In this document: in pieces, positions 6,137 to 9,619 of the stretch
How positions within the stretch are numbered: the stretch's first letter is position 1
Layout: every line of letters begins with the position of its first letter
Source: an uncultured Eubacteriales bacterium
Lineage (GTDB): Bacteria > Bacillota > Clostridia > Peptostreptococcales > Anaerovoracaceae
NCBI GenBank assembly: GCA_902766915.1
Contig: CACXFN010000001.1
Location: forward strand, 1-9,619
Direction: 5' to 3'
DNA length: 9,619 nucleotides
The notes under the pieces: generated by a model
What the model was told of the DNA's origin: nothing
Database searches by the model: none
Seen by the model: the letters and a program-made list of their open reading frames with translations, nothing else
Made by a program: the position numbers and the translations under genes

Positions 6137-6164
6137 CAGTCTAATAAAAACAGTCTAATAAAAA
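6137..6164. repeat. 14-bp perfect tandem duplication after metK
   Basis: CAGTCTAATAAAAA is present twice, head to tail (6137-6150 and 6151-6164), between the metK stop and its terminator. The A-rich ends suggest replication slippage. Confidence 0.85.
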
Positions 6165-6170
6165 AATCTA

Positions 6171-6227
6171 ACTCTATAAAGCATTGCGTGTTAAGGATAC
6201 ATGTACACCTGCTTTATAGAGTTTTTC
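6171..6227 (+). terminator. Intrinsic terminator of metK
   Basis: ACTCTATAAAGCA (6171-6183) pairs perfectly with TGCTTTATAGAGT (6210-6222), a 13-bp stem, followed by a T-rich run from 6222. A second short stem GTGT/ACAC (6188-6191, 6205-6208) lies inside the loop. An A7 run at 6160-6166 on the other side could also make it work in the opposite direction, but no gene arrives from there. It separates metK from the aspartate kinase unit. Confidence 0.85.
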
Positions 6228-6264
6228 TATTTGAGGTTTTTGTTTTTCTGCAAAGGGGTTTGTA

Positions 6265-6307
6265 TTGATGGGTTAGTATTGCAGTTATACTCTAAAAGTT
6301 GTATTAT
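6265..6307 (+). promoter_or_regulatory. Approximate promoter region of the aspartate kinase unit
   Basis: A promoter is expected between the metK terminator and the gene at 6343. Candidates are TATACT (6286-6291) with TTGATG (6265-6270) at a short 15-base spacing, and TATTAT (6302-6307) with a poor TTGCAG (6279-6284) at 17 bases. Neither is strong. No lysine riboswitch or T-box is seen. AGAGGAG (6325-6331) serves the start codon. Confidence 0.3.
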
Positions 6308-6342
6308 AAGGGGTAAATATTTATAGAGGAGAAAAGTGTATT

Positions 6343-7659
6343 ATGGGAATTAAAGTAGCTAAATTTGGTGGTTCTTCTGCGGCAGATGTGATACAGATTC
6401 GCAAGCTGAGGGAGATAGTGGAGGCGGATCCCGATAGACGTTATATCATCGTTTCAGCTCCGGGGAAGAGATTTGAAGAAGATAATAAAATAACGGATAT
6501 TCTTTACCTCTGCTACACACATATGGAGCATAAACTTCCATATGACCAGCTCCTTCAGGTTATCCAGGATAGATTCACATCAACTGCGGTTAATCTGGGT
6601 GCTGATGTTGATTTTGCTAAAGAATTTGATGTAATTAAGCAAAACATGGCAGAGGGCTGCACTAAGGACTACGTGGCCAGTAGAGGAGAATACCTGAGCG
6701 CTAAACTGATTGCTGCATATTTGGGATATGACTTCGTGGACGGAGCAGATATGATCTTCTTTGATGAAAAGGGAAGACTTCTGGAAGAGGAAACCAATGA
6801 AGCCATTAAGAGGGAATTGGCAAATCATGAGCGCGCTGTAATTCCCGGCTTTTACGGAACGGTGGCTGGAACAGATAATATTAAGACCTTTTCCAGAGGC
6901 GGTTCTGACATCACCGGTTCCATAGTAGCAAGGGCTACAGGGGCTGATGTGTATGAGAACTGGACCGATGTGTCCGGATTCTTGATGGCGGATCCCCATA
7001 TTGTAGATAATCCGAAGCCCATTCATGAGATTTCATATAAGGAGTTAAGAGAACTTTCATATATGGGAGCCTCAGTGCTTCACGAGGACGCAATACATCC
7101 CGCCAGAATAGCTAATATTCCTATTAATATCAGGAATACAAATTTCCCTGATGACCCGGGAACCATAATCAAGGCTCACCATGAAGATAAGGAGAGCAAC
7201 GATATCATTACGGGTATTGCAGGGAAGAAGGATTTCACTGTCATCGGTATCTATAAGAATATGATGGCAAGGGAAAAGGGCTATGCTAGAAGAATTCTGG
7301 GAATACTGGATGATTTTGATTGTAACTTCGAGCATATTCCAAGCGGCATAGATAATGTGTCCGTGGTTGTGTCGAATAAAGACCTGGATGGAAGATTGGA
7401 TGAACTTATGGAAGCATTTGAAAAGAGGCTTGAGCCTGATCATATTGAATGCTTTGAAAACATGTCACTTATAGCTACGGTTGGATATGGTATGAATCGA
7501 AGAAAGGGTGTGGCTGCCCAATTGATTTCTGCTCTGGCCAATGCCAACATCAATCTAAGGATGATTGAACAGGGCTCCAGTGAAATCAATATCATAGTAG
7601 GTGTGGAAAATAAGGACTTTGAACCTGCTATTAGAGCCATTTATGACGCATTCGCATAA
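6343..7659 (+). CDS. lysC: Aspartate kinase (YclM-like, with two ACT domains)
   Basis: Aspartate kinase phosphorylates L-aspartate with ATP, the first step toward lysine, threonine, methionine and diaminopimelate. The 438-aa protein has the amino-acid-kinase motif KFGGSS (7-12), VSAPGKRFEEDNKITD (37-52), FSRGGSDITGS (183-193) and ENWTDVSGFLMADP (205-218). Two ACT regulatory domains follow, roughly 290-370 and 375-438, the second including EQGSSEINI (409-417). The layout and motif wording resemble the B. subtilis YclM/ThrD type, which is regulated by threonine and often involved in that branch, more than the shorter alpha/beta LysC type. The symbol lysC is therefore generic; effector specificity cannot be read here. 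AGAGGAG lies 11 bases before ATG. trkA starts 33 bases after the stop with no terminator between. Confidence 0.95.
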   Translation: MGIKVAKFGGSSAADVIQIRKLREIVEADPDRRYIIVSAPGKRFEEDNKITDILYLCYTHMEHKLPYDQLLQVIQDRFTSTAVNLGADVDFAKEFDVIKQNMAEGCTKDYVASRGEYLSAKLIAAYLGYDFVDGADMIFFDEKGRLLEEETNEAIKRELANHERAVIPGFYGTVAGTDNIKTFSRGGSDITGSIVARATGADVYENWTDVSGFLMADPHIVDNPKPIHEISYKELRELSYMGASVLHEDAIHPARIANIPINIRNTNFPDDPGTIIKAHHEDKESNDIITGIAGKKDFTVIGIYKNMMAREKGYARRILGILDDFDCNFEHIPSGIDNVSVVVSNKDLDGRLDELMEAFEKRLEPDHIECFENMSLIATVGYGMNRRKGVAAQLISALANANINLRMIEQGSSEINIIVGVENKDFEPAIRAIYDAFA

Positions 7660-7692
7660 AGAAATGCTTTTGAATTAGTAAGGGGAATAAAG

Positions 7693-9042
7693 ATGGAAAT
7701 AGCGATAGTTGGAGTAGGAAAATTAGGCGTCAAGGTCTGTGAGGCCTTGTCTGAAGGTGACCACTCCATAACCTTGGTGGATATAAATGATGCGCTTCTG
7801 GACAAATTGTCACAGCAGTATGATGTTATGACCATAAATGAGGATGGCAGAGACATTAGCGTGCTACAGGAAATGGGCATCGGCAGTTTCGATTACGTAA
7901 TTGCCGCCAGTGGTAGCGATGAAACCAATATGATAGTTGGGCGATTTGCTAAGGAAATGGGAGCAAGGTGTGTTATCGCTAGAGTCAGGGATCCTGAATA
8001 CATGAAGCATTTCGACTTTATCAGAAAATCCATGGGTATCGACTATTTGGTCAATCCTGACTTTGCTATTACCATGGAAATATATAAATATCTGGTGGAC
8101 AAGTATTCCCTGGAGGGAGGAATATTCACAAGTGGAAGAATCTCTCTCCTGGAATTCGATGCCAATAAGAAGCCAGAGCTCATTGGAAAATCAATGCCGG
8201 AAGTAAAGGCTATTATGCCTAATATGCTGGTGGCGGCTATTTCCAGAAACGGTAAGGTAATTATCCCACATGGTGGAGATTATATTTTAGAAGGTGATTC
8301 TGTCTATATAGTGGGTGAGACCGAAGAAATAACAAGCCTGAATAAACACGTTCACGATAAGAGAAAACATCATAACGAAGTCCAGAAAGTTATGATAATT
8401 GGTGGTGGTAAGACGGGGTTCTATCTTGCTCAGAAACTTGCTGACTACGGAGTTGCTGTTAAGCTAGTTGAAAACAGTAAGGCTCGCTGCCAGTATCTTT
8501 CCACCAGGGTGAGAAACGTTATGATTATCAATGGTGACGGAACGGATATAGACATGCTGGAAGAGGAAAACCTGGATGATATGGATGCCTTTGTAACTGC
8601 CACGGGCTTGGATGAACAAAATCTGCTTTTGGCCGTTACTGCTAAACAACGTGGAATAGAAGACGTTATTTCCAAGGTGAGCAGAGAAGACTACCTTGCT
8701 CTCATTCAGAATATGGGAGTGGATATGGTGCTTAATCCTCTCAATATTTCCGCGGCAGGTATATTCAGCATCATTCAGGGTAAGAAGAGAGTGATTTCTT
8801 CCACCATGGTTCAGGGTCAGGCGGAAATAGTTGAAATTATAGCCAATAAGGATATGTCCATGCTGAATAAAACCTTGATGGATTTGGAATTGCCGTCGGG
8901 AATGCTTATAGCCGCTGTTTATAGAGATGGTGAAGTTATAATCCCTGATGGTCAAACCAAGATTCAGGATAAGGATAGGGTCATTATTTTCAGCCTTCTC
9001 ACAGCGATACCTGAATTGGAAAAACTGCTTAAGCGTAAATAA
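7693..9042 (+). CDS. trkA: Trk potassium uptake regulatory protein TrkA
   Basis: TrkA is the cytosolic gating subunit of Trk potassium channels and binds nucleotides (NAD(H), ATP/ADP) to control the membrane protein TrkH. The 449-aa product is a full tandem protein. A first RCK_N Rossmann domain has GVGKLG (7-12) with an acidic residue D30 at the end of the second strand, followed by RCK_C (about 140-215). A second RCK_N has IGGGKTG (236-242) with E260, followed by RCK_C (about 370-449). This double-RCK layout is TrkA rather than the single-RCK KtrA. AAGGGG at about 7680-7685 is the ribosome binding site. The partner trkH begins two bases after its stop, so the two are surely co-expressed; the preceding aspartate kinase gene may share the transcript. 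Confidence 0.96.
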   Translation: MEIAIVGVGKLGVKVCEALSEGDHSITLVDINDALLDKLSQQYDVMTINEDGRDISVLQEMGIGSFDYVIAASGSDETNMIVGRFAKEMGARCVIARVRDPEYMKHFDFIRKSMGIDYLVNPDFAITMEIYKYLVDKYSLEGGIFTSGRISLLEFDANKKPELIGKSMPEVKAIMPNMLVAAISRNGKVIIPHGGDYILEGDSVYIVGETEEITSLNKHVHDKRKHHNEVQKVMIIGGGKTGFYLAQKLADYGVAVKLVENSKARCQYLSTRVRNVMIINGDGTDIDMLEEENLDDMDAFVTATGLDEQNLLLAVTAKQRGIEDVISKVSREDYLALIQNMGVDMVLNPLNISAAGIFSIIQGKKRVISSTMVQGQAEIVEIIANKDMSMLNKTLMDLELPSGMLIAAVYRDGEVIIPDGQTKIQDKDRVIIFSLLTAIPELEKLLKRK

Positions 9043-9044
9043 AG

Positions 9045-9619
9045 ATGAATTCGGATCTAAACTATCATTCCATAATCAGAATGATGGGGGTGCTGTTTTT
9101 GGTTTTGGGATTGGCCTTTATTCCCTCCTTGGCAGTAGCCCTGATTTACAAGGAACTATTTGAAGCCAAGTGGTTTCTTGTCTGCATTTTGCCCTGTATT
9201 ATTGCGGGGCTTGTTTTGATTAAGGCTTTTCCTCCCGGAGATATAAAAACCAGACATAGAGATGTTTATCTAATCGTAACTCTTTGTTGGATTATTAGCT
9301 CTATAGTTGGAGCTATTCCTCTTTTGGGGACAGGAACATTTGGGAATCCGGTGGATGCCTTCTTCGAAATGTGCTCAGGATTTTCCACTACAGGAGCCAC
9401 GGTGCTTCTGGATATTGAGAATCATGCCAGGTCAATTCTGTTCTGGCGCTCCTTTACCCACTGGCTTGGAGGTATGGGAATAATCGTCTTTATGGCTGCT
9501 CTTCTTCCATCAATGGGAATAGGGGTTCAGATGATTGCAGGGGCGGAAACTCCCGGTCCAACCATGACAAAACTTAAAGCCAAGTTTTCCGATATGGCTA
9601 AGGATCTATATAAACTCTA
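9045..9619 (+). CDS. trkH: Trk potassium uptake membrane protein TrkH (partial)
   Basis: TrkH/KtrB proteins form the membrane pore for potassium uptake. The frame is open from ATG at 9045 to the window edge, giving 191 residues of a protein that normally has about 450-490. Hydrophobic segments lie near 10-34, 43-60, 74-94 and 133-160. The first selectivity-filter repeat is visible as CSGFSTTGATV (110-120) after a pore helix, followed by FTHWLGGMGIIVF (137-149), a highly characteristic TrkH block. The start is two bases after the trkA stop, with only a weak AAAG before it, which suggests translational coupling. The remaining pore repeats lie outside the window. KtrB is the close alternative, but the two-RCK TrkA next door favours TrkH. 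Confidence 0.95.
   Translation, partial: MNSDLNYHSIIRMMGVLFLVLGLAFIPSLAVALIYKELFEAKWFLVCILPCIIAGLVLIKAFPPGDIKTRHRDVYLIVTLCWIISSIVGAIPLLGTGTFGNPVDAFFEMCSGFSTTGATVLLDIENHARSILFWRSFTHWLGGMGIIVFMAALLPSMGIGVQMIAGAETPGPTMTKLKAKFSDMAKDLYKL

Noticed and set aside
8948..9163. 71-codon plus-strand frame overlapping the trkA end and trkH start
   Set aside because: It is out of frame with both genes, which have strong family motifs; it is a shadow.

Overview
The window looks like core chromosome of an AT-rich, low-GC Gram-positive bacterium, most likely a clostridium of the Lachnospiraceae type. The reasons are an FMN riboswitch in front of a riboflavin ECF transporter S component (RibU), a YuiD/DUF212 protein, a YclM-type aspartate kinase, and Shine-Dalgarno sites such as GGAGG. 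No phage, IS element, CRISPR array, tRNA or rRNA was recognised. The genus cannot be fixed from the sequence alone.

Layout, left to right. Bases 1-267 hold no gene I can support. They contain a GC-rich, RNA-like inverted repeat (23-89), a small hairpin (108-122) and two promoter-like sites. An FMN riboswitch (268-415) with a terminator-type expression platform (455-499) precedes ribU (536-1186). A YuiD-family membrane protein gene follows 30 bases later (1217-1678). On the minus strand, converging with it, lies a long AlaX-type alanyl-tRNA editing hydrolase (1723-3060). The roughly 325-base gap 3061-3385 is the most unusual part. It has three perfect TTATCCACA DnaA boxes, two of them flanking a perfect 24-bp palindrome. 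Next, also on the minus strand, is an unrecognised acidic 450-aa protein with an asparagine-rich N-terminus (3386-4738).

The right half is all on the plus strand. metK (4921-6099) has an AT-rich leader with no visible SAM riboswitch and ends at a clear intrinsic terminator (6171-6227). Aspartate kinase (6343-7659), trkA (7693-9042) and the start of trkH (9045 to the window edge) follow with short gaps and may be one transcription unit.

Functionally, ribU and its riboswitch form a feedback loop for flavin import. AlaX clears mischarged tRNA(Ala). MetK makes S-adenosylmethionine, and aspartate kinase opens the pathway to lysine, threonine and methionine, the precursor used by MetK. TrkA and TrkH form a potassium uptake system. 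Most genes are ordinary housekeeping genes. The less explained parts are the DnaA-box/palindrome region, the 450-aa unknown protein, the repeat-bearing linker in AlaX and the structured element at the left edge.
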